From assembly GCA_015065885.1 (NCBI GenBank), contig SVPJ01000029.1, forward strand, positions 1 through 32,708: DNA of 32,708 nucleotides. The letters run 5' to 3'. A model generated the notes under the pieces. That model was not told the origin of the DNA, ran no database searches, and saw only the letters and a list, made by a program, of their open reading frames with translations. Of the stretch, positions 1 to 7,549 are shown piece after piece. The position numbers were made by a program, and so were the translations under genes. Source of the DNA: Oscillospiraceae bacterium. GTDB lineage: Bacteria; Bacillota; Clostridia; Oscillospirales; Acutalibacteraceae. How positions within the stretch are numbered: position 1 is the stretch's first letter; each line of letters opens with the position of its first letter.

Positions 1-185
1 TCAGGTTGCATTGATGAAATTGCAAAGATATATGAACTTATCCATAAATTCTTATTTATCGAACTGATTATATCATAAAATTTCAAAATTTTCCACTAAT
101 ATTAAATTTAAGATTTAGTTCAAGCCCTCCCCAAAGGTCGTTTTGGGGAAATGATATCTTTTTAATCTTACTTTGAAAAATGGGA
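1..185. other. AT-rich left edge, no gene recognised
   Basis: This stretch is much richer in A and T than the rest of the window. Two short open frames run in from the left edge and stop near 70 and 78, but neither gives a recognisable protein end. A hairpin (CCCCAAA at 129-135 with TTTGGGG at 142-148) lies here. The bases just before it, 117-132, resemble a degenerate, plus-oriented copy of the T-arm of the fMet tRNA located at 695-771. Compositionally this could be the end of an acquired element, but that is inference. Confidence 0.4.
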
Positions 186-225
186 CGAAAAACCCCCGAA
201 ACCGCTGTGGTTTCGGGGTTTTTCG
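186..225 (-). terminator. Strong hairpin terminator next to partial tRNA-fMet copy
   Basis: CCCCGAAACC at 194-203 pairs with GGTTTCGGGG at 209-218. With one bulged C the stem continues through CGAAAAA (186-192) against TTTTTCG (219-225), about 17 pairs in all. Read on the minus strand it lies downstream of the partial tRNA 3' end at 254-273. The run of T on either side means it could terminate in both directions. Confidence 0.6.
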
Positions 226-253
226 AACCGATATCTTTTTCGGTTTGCATTGT

Positions 254-273
254 TGGTTGCGGGGGCGGGACTT
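254..273 (-). repeat. Partial copy of tRNA-fMet 3' end (20 bp)
   Basis: These 20 bases are identical to the 3' terminus of the tRNA-fMet gene (695-714, minus strand), covering the CCA, acceptor strand and part of the T-arm. Similarity stops abruptly at 274. This is the pattern left by site-specific insertion into a tRNA 3' end, or by tRNA decay. It is too short to be a functional tRNA. Confidence 0.6.
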
Positions 274-286
274 TCTTCTCACGAGC

Positions 287-309
287 GCAACAGTCCACCG
301 GACTGTTGC
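287..309. repeat. Perfect 10-bp inverted repeat hairpin
   Basis: GCAACAGTCC and GGACTGTTGC flank a three-base loop. A second, looser stem (CCAAGG near 313, CCTTGG near 341) follows. There is no T run, so these do not look like terminators. They belong to a stretch of small palindromes between the partial tRNA copies. Confidence 0.5.
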
Positions 310-353
310 TGCCAAGGCTTCGCGGCTGTCAGCCGCTCACCCTTGGAGTTCGT

Positions 354-440
354 TTCAAGTCCCGCCTTCCAAAAAATGAATAAAGACCATATGCCGCAAG
401 GCATATGGTCTTTATTATGGTTGCGGGGGCGGGACTTGAA
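354..440. repeat. 13-bp inverted repeat of tRNA T-arm sequence around a hairpin
   Basis: TTCAAGTCCCGCC at 354-366 is the exact reverse complement of 428-440, which lies inside the second partial tRNA-fMet copy. The two arms face each other across the hairpin at 379-416. The left arm is thus a tRNA 3' fragment in the opposite orientation, so fragments of the same tRNA lie here tail to tail. Confidence 0.55.
379..416 (-). terminator. Perfect 17-bp stem hairpin with GCAA loop
   Basis: Bases 379-395 pair without mismatch with 400-416 around a GCAA tetraloop. On the minus strand it sits directly after the partial tRNA-fMet 3' end at 415-458, in the same relation as the terminator of the intact tRNA gene. 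Sequence differs from the other two hairpins in this zone. The stem ends in a modest T run on both strands. Confidence 0.6.
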
Positions 441-458
441 CCACACGACCTTCGGGTT
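415..458 (-). repeat. 44-bp direct repeat: tRNA-fMet 3' half (att-like)
   Basis: Identical over 44 bases to 692-735, which is the 3' half of the intact tRNA-fMet gene from CCA to the anticodon arm plus three bases beyond the CCA. Identity ends exactly within the anticodon loop region. A perfect direct repeat of a tRNA 3' half is the classic signature of an attachment site duplicated by an integrase. Here, however, less than 300 bp separates it from the intact gene and no integrase is present, so any element has been lost. Confidence 0.65.
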
Positions 459-660
459 TCTCACAAACGCTTCGCGTTTGCTTGCCCGTTTGCGGTGCCC
501 GAAATGCGCTATTCTCGCTATCGCTCGGCGCATTTCGACCGCGGCACTTGCTTTTGCCTCCCTTTATCCGCCACCGGCGGCGGTCGGCAACGCGACCCAA
601 CGAGCAACGCTCGTCGGACTCATAACCCAAGTCGATGCACAATTCTCACTCATAACCATA
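459..660. other. Noncoding stretch of small palindromes between tRNA copies
   Basis: No credible gene is seen. The segment holds short inverted repeats, for example CAAACG/CGTTTG around a CTTCG loop near 464-480, CGAAATGCGC/GCGCATTTCG near 499-537, and CGAGC/GCTCG near 602-613. Bases 608-627 resemble the anticodon arm of the fMet tRNA but in the plus orientation, opposite to the intact gene. Confidence 0.45.
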
Positions 661-662
661 AG

Positions 663-690
663 AAAAGGACACCCCAGAGGGTGTCCTTTT
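663..690 (-). terminator. Terminator of tRNA-fMet gene
   Basis: AAAAGGACACCC (663-674) pairs with GGGTGTCCTTTT (679-690), a 12-bp stem with a four-base loop. It begins four bases past the CCA of the tRNA on the minus strand and ends in TTTTCT, as expected for a Rho-independent terminator. Confidence 0.85.
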
Positions 691-694
691 CTTA

Positions 695-771
<77 letters not shown>

Positions 772-799
772 ATATATCCGGTGCGTTTCCGGTTACTAT

Positions 800-828
800 A
801 GTATACACACTTTCCCACGGAATGTCAA
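800..828 (-). promoter_or_regulatory. Sigma-A promoter for tRNA-fMet
   Basis: On the minus strand there is a perfect TTGACA (823-828), a 17-bp spacer and TATACT (800-805). Transcription would begin about 20 bases before the tRNA 5' end at 771, which is typical of stable RNA genes. Confidence 0.85.
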
Positions 829-872
829 CCCCTTTTTGAAAGAAATTTTCGACATTCTTTGCAGGGTAAGTA

Positions 873-2675
873 TCACACATCCGGATTTTTTAATATCACG
901 ATGTAATCGTTCTCGGCGTACAACGTAAAACCCATATCCACGATTTTGCTGAAGTCGTCTACGTCCTCCCATTTGGCAACGTAATAGTCCACGTCTGCCG
1001 CCCGCTCTTCGGTGCGTGGTTCCAGCACCAGGTGCGGATAATCGTACAGCACGGGCATAACGTCCCCTTCCACACCGATCACACTCTCACGCGGCACCTG
1101 TGCGCGTAAGAAGTCGATCGACTCGTGGAACATCGTACGGTTTTCCCAGTAGCTCTTCACGTATCCCTTGGTACGGTGACACACGTACGGTAACGTCAGC
1201 GCGGCCGACAGCATCACACACGTCAACACCACCGCCCCCCGCGTTCGCGGCGAGAGTGAGCGCAACGCCAACATTGCCGCGAAAAGCACCATCGCCGCAA
1301 CACCGTAGGTGTACTGATACTCGATGTCGTGCTGATACGGCCAGTTGCTCATCAAATTCACGAACATCATCGGCACGAACAGCAAGAACACCGACACGCG
1401 CTTGTTCACAAACGGCGTAAACAGCACCGGTAGAAACATCCACAAAAGGAACGTCACCTTTTCCGCCGTGAACATCAGCGAAACCGTTTTGCCGAAATTG
1501 AACAGTGCCGTTTGCAAAATGGCACCGAAGCTCACCGTGCCGTTCACCGTAAAATCCGAGTACCGATACCCGAATTCCATCGACTCGGTCGCCCCGCACA
1601 CCTGTATCATCGTGAGTGCAAACACAAAATACCCCACCGCCAGCAGCAGCGTGACCGTGCCGTGCCCGATCAGTTTTTCGTGGAACAGCATAAACAGCGC
1701 GATCGCCGCAAGATAGATCGCGGCATCCTCCTTGATCGAGCAAACGAGCAAGGCACACATGTAAAACGGCACGAAACGCCGTTTGAGCAGAAAATACAGT
1801 GTAAACAAGATGCAAACGGTAAGAAACTTATTCTCGTGAAAATCGTAATACAGCCCGTAGGAGAAGGCGGGATACAACAGATACAGTGCCGACAGCAGGG
1901 CGGTCACTTTTGCCGAAAAGCCCAGTTCTTTGGCGATGCCGTACACCGCAAATACCCCTGCCCCCACGAAGAGCGTTTGTACTACGCACAAATAGACGGG
2001 TGAGGAAAACAGCAGATATCCCGGCAGTAAGAGATAAAAGAAGGGCGAAAAATGCACCGCAAAGTGCGAGAGAAGTCCCGTGCGTTCCACCGTGGTGAAC
2101 GGCAGACCCGTCTCCTTCATATACGCAAACATCTGCGCAAAAATGCCGAAATCGAAGGTGTTATAGGTAAACGAATAATACCGTGCCGCCCCCATCAGCG
2201 ACATCGCCGCCCAAAACACAAAAAACAGGGCGACCGTTATCCACCACGCCGCCTTATAGCCGAAGTGCGGCACCGAAAACGGCCGCTCGAAACGGTGAAA
2301 CAGCCAGCGGCAAACAAGGAAACACATGAGCGCGATACCGCAACCGAGCCAAATATTGTGTTCCCCCTCCTGCGGCAAGGCAAGACAAAACGCCGCCGTT
2401 GCCGCCGTCAACGCCCACGGAAGCACCCGTTTGGAGCGAAACAGAAAACACAACGTGAACAATACGATCCCGCCGCAAACCAACGCCGTTGCGAACCACA
2501 GCGGGGACACGGCTGTCAAAAACGCGTCGTCGGTATAGCGGTGAGGAATCACGAAGATCGTGCCTGCCGACACGGCAAAAAACGCCGTCACCAGTATCGC
2601 CAGCATATCGGGCAGATACACACGGCTTTCCTTATCCCCCAACGCCCCGCAGACCAAACTCCATACCCGTTTCAT
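873..2675 (-). CDS. DUF2079 family polytopic membrane protein (GT-C-like)
   Basis: A 600-residue protein with about a dozen hydrophobic segments spread over residues 25-480 and a soluble C-terminal tail. The stretch around residues 172-220 contains FDFGIFAQ, VERTG and SHFAVHFSP, the signature of the DUF2079 family, whose members resemble GT-C glycosyltransferases that use lipid-linked sugar donors; D175 is a candidate catalytic acid. Start ATG overlaps the stop of the GT2 gene as ATGA and has AAAGGAG upstream, so the two are translationally coupled. A GtrB-type GT2 enzyme makes polyprenyl-phosphate sugars, and a GT-C protein would use them on the outer face of the membrane, so the pair likely decorates a surface glycan or protein. 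The substrate is unknown. Confidence 0.85.
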   Translation of the reverse strand: MKRVWSLVCGALGDKESRVYLPDMLAILVTAFFAVSAGTIFVIPHRYTDDAFLTAVSPLWFATALVCGGIVLFTLCFLFRSKRVLPWALTAATAAFCLALPQEGEHNIWLGCGIALMCFLVCRWLFHRFERPFSVPHFGYKAAWWITVALFFVFWAAMSLMGAARYYSFTYNTFDFGIFAQMFAYMKETGLPFTTVERTGLLSHFAVHFSPFFYLLLPGYLLFSSPVYLCVVQTLFVGAGVFAVYGIAKELGFSAKVTALLSALYLLYPAFSYGLYYDFHENKFLTVCILFTLYFLLKRRFVPFYMCALLVCSIKEDAAIYLAAIALFMLFHEKLIGHGTVTLLLAVGYFVFALTMIQVCGATESMEFGYRYSDFTVNGTVSFGAILQTALFNFGKTVSLMFTAEKVTFLLWMFLPVLFTPFVNKRVSVFLLFVPMMFVNLMSNWPYQHDIEYQYTYGVAAMVLFAAMLALRSLSPRTRGAVVLTCVMLSAALTLPYVCHRTKGYVKSYWENRTMFHESIDFLRAQVPRESVIGVEGDVMPVLYDYPHLVLEPRTEERAADVDYYVAKWEDVDDFSKIVDMGFTLYAENDYIVILKNPDV

Positions 2676-3619
2676 TCCCGTTCTCCTTTACGGTTGGTCT
2701 CACGCAGAAGGAAGATGGGGCGTTTTTTGCTTTCGGCATACATCCGCGCCATATATTGCCCCAGCACCCCCACGCAGAACAACTGCACGCCGCCGATGAA
2801 GGTGATGAGACACGCGAGCGACGCCCATCCCGTGACGGGATCGCCGAACCAGAGACGGCGCACGAAGAAGAACACCGTTGCCACAAACGCCGCGAGGCAA
2901 AAGAACAAGCCCACCCACGAGGATATGTACAGCGGCACCGAGGAAAAATTGATGATGCCCTCCAGCGAATACTTGAGCAGTTTCCAAAACGACCACTTGG
3001 TCACGCCCGCGGCACGCTCGATATTTTCATACGACAGCCACTTGGTGCGATATCCCACCCAGCCGAAGATCCCTTTGGAAAAGCGGTTGTACTCCCCCAT
3101 CGCCAAAACAGCATCGGTCATTTGGCGGGACATCATACGGAAATCCCGTGCCCCGTCTTTGATATCCGCATCCGAAATGCGGTTGATGATCTTATAAAAC
3201 ATGCGGGCAAAGAACGAGCGGATCGGCGGCTCGCCTTTTCGGGTCACGCGGCAGGTCGCCACCGCATCGTACCCTTCGTTTTTCACCGCGTCGTACATCG
3301 CGGGCAACAAGGTAGGCGGGTCCTGCAGATCGGCATCCATAATGACCGTGTAATCCCCGCGGGCATAGGTGAGCCCCGCGAAGATGCCCGCTTCTTTGCC
3401 GAAATTGCGGGAAAAGGAGTAGTAAAACACCCGCTCGTCCGTTGCCGCCAGCTCACGCAATACGGAGAGGGTGTTATCCTTCGAGCCGTCGTCGATGAAT
3501 ACGAATTCGAAGTCGGCATCCATCGTATCGACCACTGCCGCGGTCTCGCGATAAAACAGCGGCAGCACCTCCTGCTCGTTATAGCACGGAACAATAATAG
3601 AAATGAGGTTTCGTTTCAT
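2672..3619 (-). CDS. GtrB/DPM1-like polyprenyl-phosphate glycosyltransferase (GT2)
   Basis: A 315-residue GT-A fold transferase with two C-terminal membrane helices (roughly 235-260 and 275-300). Visible motifs are the N-terminal IIVPCYNE (8-15), FIDDGSKD (41-48) and the metal-binding MDADLQD (94-100), plus SRNFGKEAG at 70-78, all typical of the GtrB/YfdH/DPM1 group. Such enzymes transfer a sugar from a nucleotide donor to undecaprenyl phosphate at the cytoplasmic face. RBS AAGGAGAA precedes the ATG. The gene follows the AraC gene by 12 bases and overlaps the DUF2079 gene by 4, so all three are probably cotranscribed. The sugar transferred cannot be read from the sequence. Confidence 0.9.
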   Translation of the reverse strand: MKRNLISIIVPCYNEQEVLPLFYRETAAVVDTMDADFEFVFIDDGSKDNTLSVLRELAATDERVFYYSFSRNFGKEAGIFAGLTYARGDYTVIMDADLQDPPTLLPAMYDAVKNEGYDAVATCRVTRKGEPPIRSFFARMFYKIINRISDADIKDGARDFRMMSRQMTDAVLAMGEYNRFSKGIFGWVGYRTKWLSYENIERAAGVTKWSFWKLLKYSLEGIINFSSVPLYISSWVGLFFCLAAFVATVFFFVRRLWFGDPVTGWASLACLITFIGGVQLFCVGVLGQYMARMYAESKKRPIFLLRETNRKGERE

Positions 3620-3631
3620 ACTGTTTTCTCC

Positions 3632-4444
3632 TTACTCGTCTTTTCCGCCGCGCAACGTGCGCGGGCGATATCCGTAACGGTGATAAAACGCATTTGAAAA
3701 ATGAAATTCATCGGTAAACCCAAACAATTCCGCGACTTGATACACGCGCATATCGGTACTGCGCAACAAGGTCTCTGCCGCCGCCAGTTTTTCTCTCAAC
3801 AGATACTGATACGGTGTCACTCCGTATGCCGCCTTGAAACACCGTCCTACGTGTGCCGCCGAATACCCCATATCTTCTGCAAGCGTTTTGAGTGAGAGCG
3901 TATCGTTCAAGTTCTCGTCCAATCGGCATTTCACACGGTAGGCCAGCGAATCACTTTTTTCCATCTTTTCAATATGCGTTGCAAACGAGGCGACAAGGCG
4001 GTGAAACTGTACCGCACATTGCTCGTACACCTCTGACGGCTCAGACAGAGCGCGGCAGACCGCATGGAATTCCCGAAACAGCGTTGGATCTTTGTATTGC
4101 GGAATGACGACCCTTCTGTCTAACCCATACGCCCGAAACAGTAACGGCATCAGTTTTCCCAGACAGTTAAACCACAAGAAGTGAAAAGGATCCTGTACGT
4201 CGGCATAATACGTGTGGTCGGAATGCTTATGCAACACAAAGACGTCCCCTGCCGAAAGGTTGTAGGTGCGCCCATCATATACCAACGTTCCGCGCCCGTT
4301 CTCGATATAGGCACATACGTATTCCCAAGCATCGTCCCGTTGCATACGGTAATGCTGACCATACGTTTCTCCTGCCAGCGATACCGTAAACGGCTCACAC
4401 ACCGTCACGGGCAACGGGGCTCGCCAAAAAAACACCTCGCGCAT
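3632..4444 (-). CDS. AraC family transcriptional regulator
   Basis: A 270-residue regulator with an N-terminal cupin-type ligand domain (about 15-85; the GDVFVLHKHSDH segment is the barrel core) and a C-terminal AraC DNA-binding domain with two helix-turn-helix units (about 183-204 and 234-254; the second has VAELFGFTDEFHFSNAF and then the conserved GYRPR). It probably senses a sugar or oligosaccharide and controls the divergent GH2 operon at 4764; it may also act on itself. A promoter at 4521-4549 drives it. Two starts are possible, GTG at 4453 and ATG at 4444, neither with a strong RBS; ATG was chosen. Unusually, it appears to lead an operon with two membrane glycosyltransferase genes rather than standing alone. 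Confidence 0.9.
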   Translation of the reverse strand: MREVFFWRAPLPVTVCEPFTVSLAGETYGQHYRMQRDDAWEYVCAYIENGRGTLVYDGRTYNLSAGDVFVLHKHSDHTYYADVQDPFHFLWFNCLGKLMPLLFRAYGLDRRVVIPQYKDPTLFREFHAVCRALSEPSEVYEQCAVQFHRLVASFATHIEKMEKSDSLAYRVKCRLDENLNDTLSLKTLAEDMGYSAAHVGRCFKAAYGVTPYQYLLREKLAAAETLLRSTDMRVYQVAELFGFTDEFHFSNAFYHRYGYRPRTLRGGKDE

Positions 4445-4490
4445 TTTCGTCACATCACTTTTTTACATATATCCGCTTTCTGTTTTTCCA

Positions 4491-4519
4491 TTGTATCTTT
4501 TGCTGCAATTTCTTATAAT
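4491..4519 (+). promoter_or_regulatory. Upstream promoter-like copy P1 facing GH2
   Basis: TTGTAT (4491-4496), 17-bp spacer, TATAAT (4514-4519). It closely resembles P2 at 4693-4721 and is followed by a leader similar to that of GH2, but no start codon follows at the matching distance. It abuts the divergent promoter of the AraC gene. It may be a second promoter for GH2 or a relic of a duplication. Confidence 0.5.
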
Positions 4520-4520
4520 G

Positions 4521-4549
4521 AGTATACCAAGTTCCTCCACATCCGTCAA
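4521..4549 (-). promoter_or_regulatory. Sigma-A promoter for the AraC gene
   Basis: On the minus strand: TTGACG (4544-4549), 17-bp spacer, TATACT (4521-4526). It gives a leader of about 70 bases before the chosen start at 4444. It lies back to back with P1, leaving little room between them, so one regulator bound here could affect both directions. Confidence 0.7.
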
Positions 4550-4657
4550 GAGGCGGTTTTGCGTTGGCCGTCCCGTTCTCTGTCCGCCTATTCTTGCCAT
4601 CGCCCTTTCACCCAACAAGTCAGCGAAACGGCGGGCGGCGTCACATTATTATACATG

Positions 4658-4709
4658 TTTATAGACATAATTTGCCGTTTTTTCAATTATTGTTGTAATT
4701 TTATAGACA
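4658..4709 (+). promoter_or_regulatory. Paired direct repeat, candidate AraC-type operator
   Basis: The 10-base word TTTATAGACA occurs at 4658-4667 and again at 4700-4709, 42 bp apart (four helical turns), in the same orientation. The second copy lies in the spacer of promoter P2. AraC-family proteins commonly bind two direct half-sites on one DNA face, the proximal one next to or overlapping -35. The link to the neighbouring AraC regulator is inference. Confidence 0.45.
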
Positions 4710-4721
4710 ATCATTTATAAT
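4693..4721 (+). promoter_or_regulatory. Sigma-A promoter P2 for the GH2 operon
   Basis: TTGTAA (4693-4698), 17-bp spacer, TATAAT (4716-4721). The leader to the GH2 start is about 36 bases and carries AGAGGAGG at an ideal distance. The weak -35 suits a promoter that needs an activator. Confidence 0.75.
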
Positions 4722-4763
4722 TCGTGTAGTAGTTCCCTCTACACGTCAAGAGGAGGTTTTACT

Positions 4764-7535
4764 ATGTCTCGCACCTATTCCGACAAATTTGCGCCCGATC
4801 GTTTACTGTTCACACCCGAAGAGGCGTGCGCACGGCGCGGGTGGTGCCTGAACGGTCGATGGCAATTTGCGCCGATGCCGATCGGTGCCGATTACGTGAA
4901 GGGCAGCGGTGTGCCACCCGTGCTGCCGTGGCCCGATGCCGAAGATTTCAGCGACACACCCATATATATCCCCTCCCCGTGGAACGGCAACGTTTGGGGA
5001 AACGGACGGGTGGACCGCACCGACGGGGCGATGCGATACGCCCCCGATTCGGTGTACTACCCCTCCTACCCCGCCGCATGGGATCACGCAAAACAAGGCT
5101 GGCTTCGCCGCACAGTGACCCTGCCCGCGGGAGAGGCGGGCCGACGGCTGTTTTTACATTTTGAAAGCGTGATGGGACATGCCGACGTATATGTGAACGG
5201 GCAAAAAGCGGGCGAACATTTCGACAGCTTTCTCCCCTTTGACGTTGAAGTGACCGATCTTTTGCACGAGGGCGAAAACGAACTGACCGTTGGGGTACAA
5301 CAGATGCATCTGTTCGACAAACAGAGCGATACCTATCGCTTGATGCGTACCCCCTATGCTCACGGCTCGAACACGCAGGATCTGGCGGGCATCTGGCAGG
5401 ACGTGTATCTCGTCTCCCTGCCTGCGGTATACATTAAAGACGTGTATATCCGTCCGCAGGCAGACGAAGGACGCTTGGAATGTGACGTAACACTGGTGAA
5501 CACCACCGACACAGCACAGACCGTCACGCTCGATGGCACGGTCTGTCCGTTTTGTTGCACACCCGACGCCGCTGTGCCCGACGGGCGTTTGGGAGACGCG
5601 GTATTGGCTTTGCCCCGTGCGATCGTTGAACTGACGGCAGGCGAAACAACCACCGTCACCGTGGCGGCACGCGACGTTACCCTCCCCTATTGGACACCCG
5701 ACACACCCCGTCTGCACGCGCTGTGTCTTACCGCCCATACCGCAGAGTGCGAGGACCGGCAGGTCACCCGTTTCGGGTGGCGACAATGGCGGCTTGCAGG
5801 CAAAGAACTGTTGCTAAACGGCGAGCCGATACGGTTGATCGCGGATATCTGCCACCCGTTTGGGCCGTTTATGTTCTCCCGCCCGTTCATTCAAAGTTGG
5901 TACCGCTTGATCAAAAGCGTGGGCGGCAACGCCGTGCGCCTGCACGCACAACCGCACCCGCAGGTGTTTTTGGACGTGGCTGACGAGATGGGCATAGCCG
6001 TATTGGACGAAACGGCCATCTTCGGCAGTTGCCTTACGCTGAATTTTGAAGACGATATCGCGTGGGAACGGTATGCCGCACATTTGGACGACTTGGTGCG
6101 GCGTGACCGCAACCGTGCGTCGGTGTGCGGATGGAGTTTCGGCAACGAGCTGTTTGCCATCTTTTTGTACGATGACGCCGCCAAACGCGATCAGGATCGG
6201 TTTTATGAGAAACTGATCGCGCTCGGCAAGCGTGTAAAGGTGCTGGACACCACCCGTGATTTCATCACTTGTGACGGAGATGAGGACCTGCGCGGCACCC
6301 TGCCCGTGTGGAGCAAGCATTACGGACACGGGGCACGCACCCTGCCCGCTGTGGACAAGCCGATGGTGGTGGGCGAAAACGGCGGTACCTATTACGCCCG
6401 CCCCGCTCAGATGGCAACCTTCAACGGGGAACGTGCCTACGAAAGCTACGCAGGACGTAACGAAGCACTCGGCATTGATCTCTACAACAATCTGCGCGCC
6501 TTCCAAAACGACCTTATCTACTTCTCCCCCAGTGAACTGATGTGGTTTGGACTGGAACAGTTGCCGTACGGCTACGACGACTTTTCCCGTCTGCCCACGT
6601 TGGAGGACGGTATCCGCTTTCCCTACGTTTCGGAAGGCGAAGCGGGACTGTATATCGAACGCATCCCGCCGTACGTGGGCACGCTTAATCCGGGGTGGGA
6701 TCCCACCCTGCCCGAGCGCCGTGAGCTCGCGATGGTGACGGCGATGCGGGATGCTACCGCCCGTGACGACGCGTTGAACGCAAAATGGGCGCCACGCACC
6801 ACCACACTCCCGCCTGCACCCACGTATGACCGCCGTGCAACGGTCTCCTTCCTCGGCAGCGGCGAATCCGCGTTGTATCAACGTTTGGGCGACGCGGGTG
6901 TGACCTTCGTCCGCGGCGGAGAGGCTTTGGCGGTGGACGCCGCCACTTGTCGCGACGATGCGATCGAACGCATCCGCGAGGTGACGGCGAACGGCGGTAC
7001 GGTGTTGTTACACGTAGACAGCGAAGCGGCCGCCGAAAAGGTGGCGTCGTGGTTAGGCGATACCCTGACGCTGACCGACCGCCGTGCCACCCAACTGGCA
7101 CGCGGGTGCGACCACCCCTTTGTTTTCTCCATTCCCGTGGAACTTTTGTATTTTGCCGAAAACGAGCAAGAAAAGGCGATACTTACCCATGGTTTGGACG
7201 GCGGTTTGCTTGCAAGGGGCACCCCTCTCCTTAAAGCCGCCGCCACCGATTGGTCGCTGTTCAACGACCAACCCGAAAACCGCAAATGCGGGGCGGTGCA
7301 GATGTACGAAATGCTCGAAAAACCGAGCGGTGCCGCGTGGGTGCTGTTGCCGTACGGTGCGGGACGGATCGTCCTCTCGTCGCTGAACGTGAACGCCGAT
7401 TCGGTGGCGCACCGTGCGTTGTGGAACCGCTTGATGCGCGATATAGGATGGGCGGTCGGTGCCCCACGCACATTAGAAGAAACCCACGCTATAAAACAAC
7501 ACGATTTGTTGCTGAACGGCCCTATCGATACGTGA
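4764..7535 (+). CDS. Glycoside hydrolase family 2 enzyme, cytoplasmic
   Basis: A 923-residue protein with the GH2 order: sugar-binding jelly roll (about 20-220, ending in GIWQDVYL), immunoglobulin-like sandwich (220-340), TIM barrel (345-660). The catalytic pair is visible: acid/base E462 in GWSFGNE and nucleophile candidate E538 in PMVVGENGG. Residues about 680-920 form an extra alpha/beta region (FLGSG, GGTVLLHVDS, YGAGRIVLSS) resembling the class I amidotransferase-like domain seen in some galactosidases. Family members include beta-galactosidases, glucuronidases and mannosidases; the specificity cannot be fixed here. No signal peptide, so it acts on imported oligosaccharides. RBS AGAGGAGG supports the start. 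The secreted dockerin protein begins 14 bases after the stop, so they share an operon. Confidence 0.92.
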   Translation: MSRTYSDKFAPDRLLFTPEEACARRGWCLNGRWQFAPMPIGADYVKGSGVPPVLPWPDAEDFSDTPIYIPSPWNGNVWGNGRVDRTDGAMRYAPDSVYYPSYPAAWDHAKQGWLRRTVTLPAGEAGRRLFLHFESVMGHADVYVNGQKAGEHFDSFLPFDVEVTDLLHEGENELTVGVQQMHLFDKQSDTYRLMRTPYAHGSNTQDLAGIWQDVYLVSLPAVYIKDVYIRPQADEGRLECDVTLVNTTDTAQTVTLDGTVCPFCCTPDAAVPDGRLGDAVLALPRAIVELTAGETTTVTVAARDVTLPYWTPDTPRLHALCLTAHTAECEDRQVTRFGWRQWRLAGKELLLNGEPIRLIADICHPFGPFMFSRPFIQSWYRLIKSVGGNAVRLHAQPHPQVFLDVADEMGIAVLDETAIFGSCLTLNFEDDIAWERYAAHLDDLVRRDRNRASVCGWSFGNELFAIFLYDDAAKRDQDRFYEKLIALGKRVKVLDTTRDFITCDGDEDLRGTLPVWSKHYGHGARTLPAVDKPMVVGENGGTYYARPAQMATFNGERAYESYAGRNEALGIDLYNNLRAFQNDLIYFSPSELMWFGLEQLPYGYDDFSRLPTLEDGIRFPYVSEGEAGLYIERIPPYVGTLNPGWDPTLPERRELAMVTAMRDATARDDALNAKWAPRTTTLPPAPTYDRRATVSFLGSGESALYQRLGDAGVTFVRGGEALAVDAATCRDDAIERIREVTANGGTVLLHVDSEAAAEKVASWLGDTLTLTDRRATQLARGCDHPFVFSIPVELLYFAENEQEKAILTHGLDGGLLARGTPLLKAAATDWSLFNDQPENRKCGAVQMYEMLEKPSGAAWVLLPYGAGRIVLSSLNVNADSVAHRALWNRLMRDIGWAVGAPRTLEETHAIKQHDLLLNGPIDT

Positions 7536-7549
7536 GAGGAGTTACTGTT

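Larger units (their letters stand above)
4514..4760 (+). repeat. Diverged direct repeat of promoter/leader (4514-4560 and 4716-4760)
   Basis: Both copies run TATAAT, then AGTTCC, a short variable part, and then a 17-base block differing at one position (4544-4560 and 4744-4760). In the second copy that block contains the AGAGGAGG ribosome binding site of GH2; in the first it reads AGAGGCGG and leads nowhere. The copies are about 200 bp apart. Confidence 0.6.

Noticed and set aside
1-78. Short open frames running in from the left edge, ending at about 70 and 78
   Set aside because: Two frames are equally plausible, both under 30 codons, with no recognisable sequence, so no partial gene is called.
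2052-3697. Long plus-strand open frames opposite the GT2 and DUF2079 genes
   Set aside because: They lie antisense to well-supported genes, lack an RBS and are Arg/His-rich, as expected of reverse-strand shadows in GC-rich DNA.
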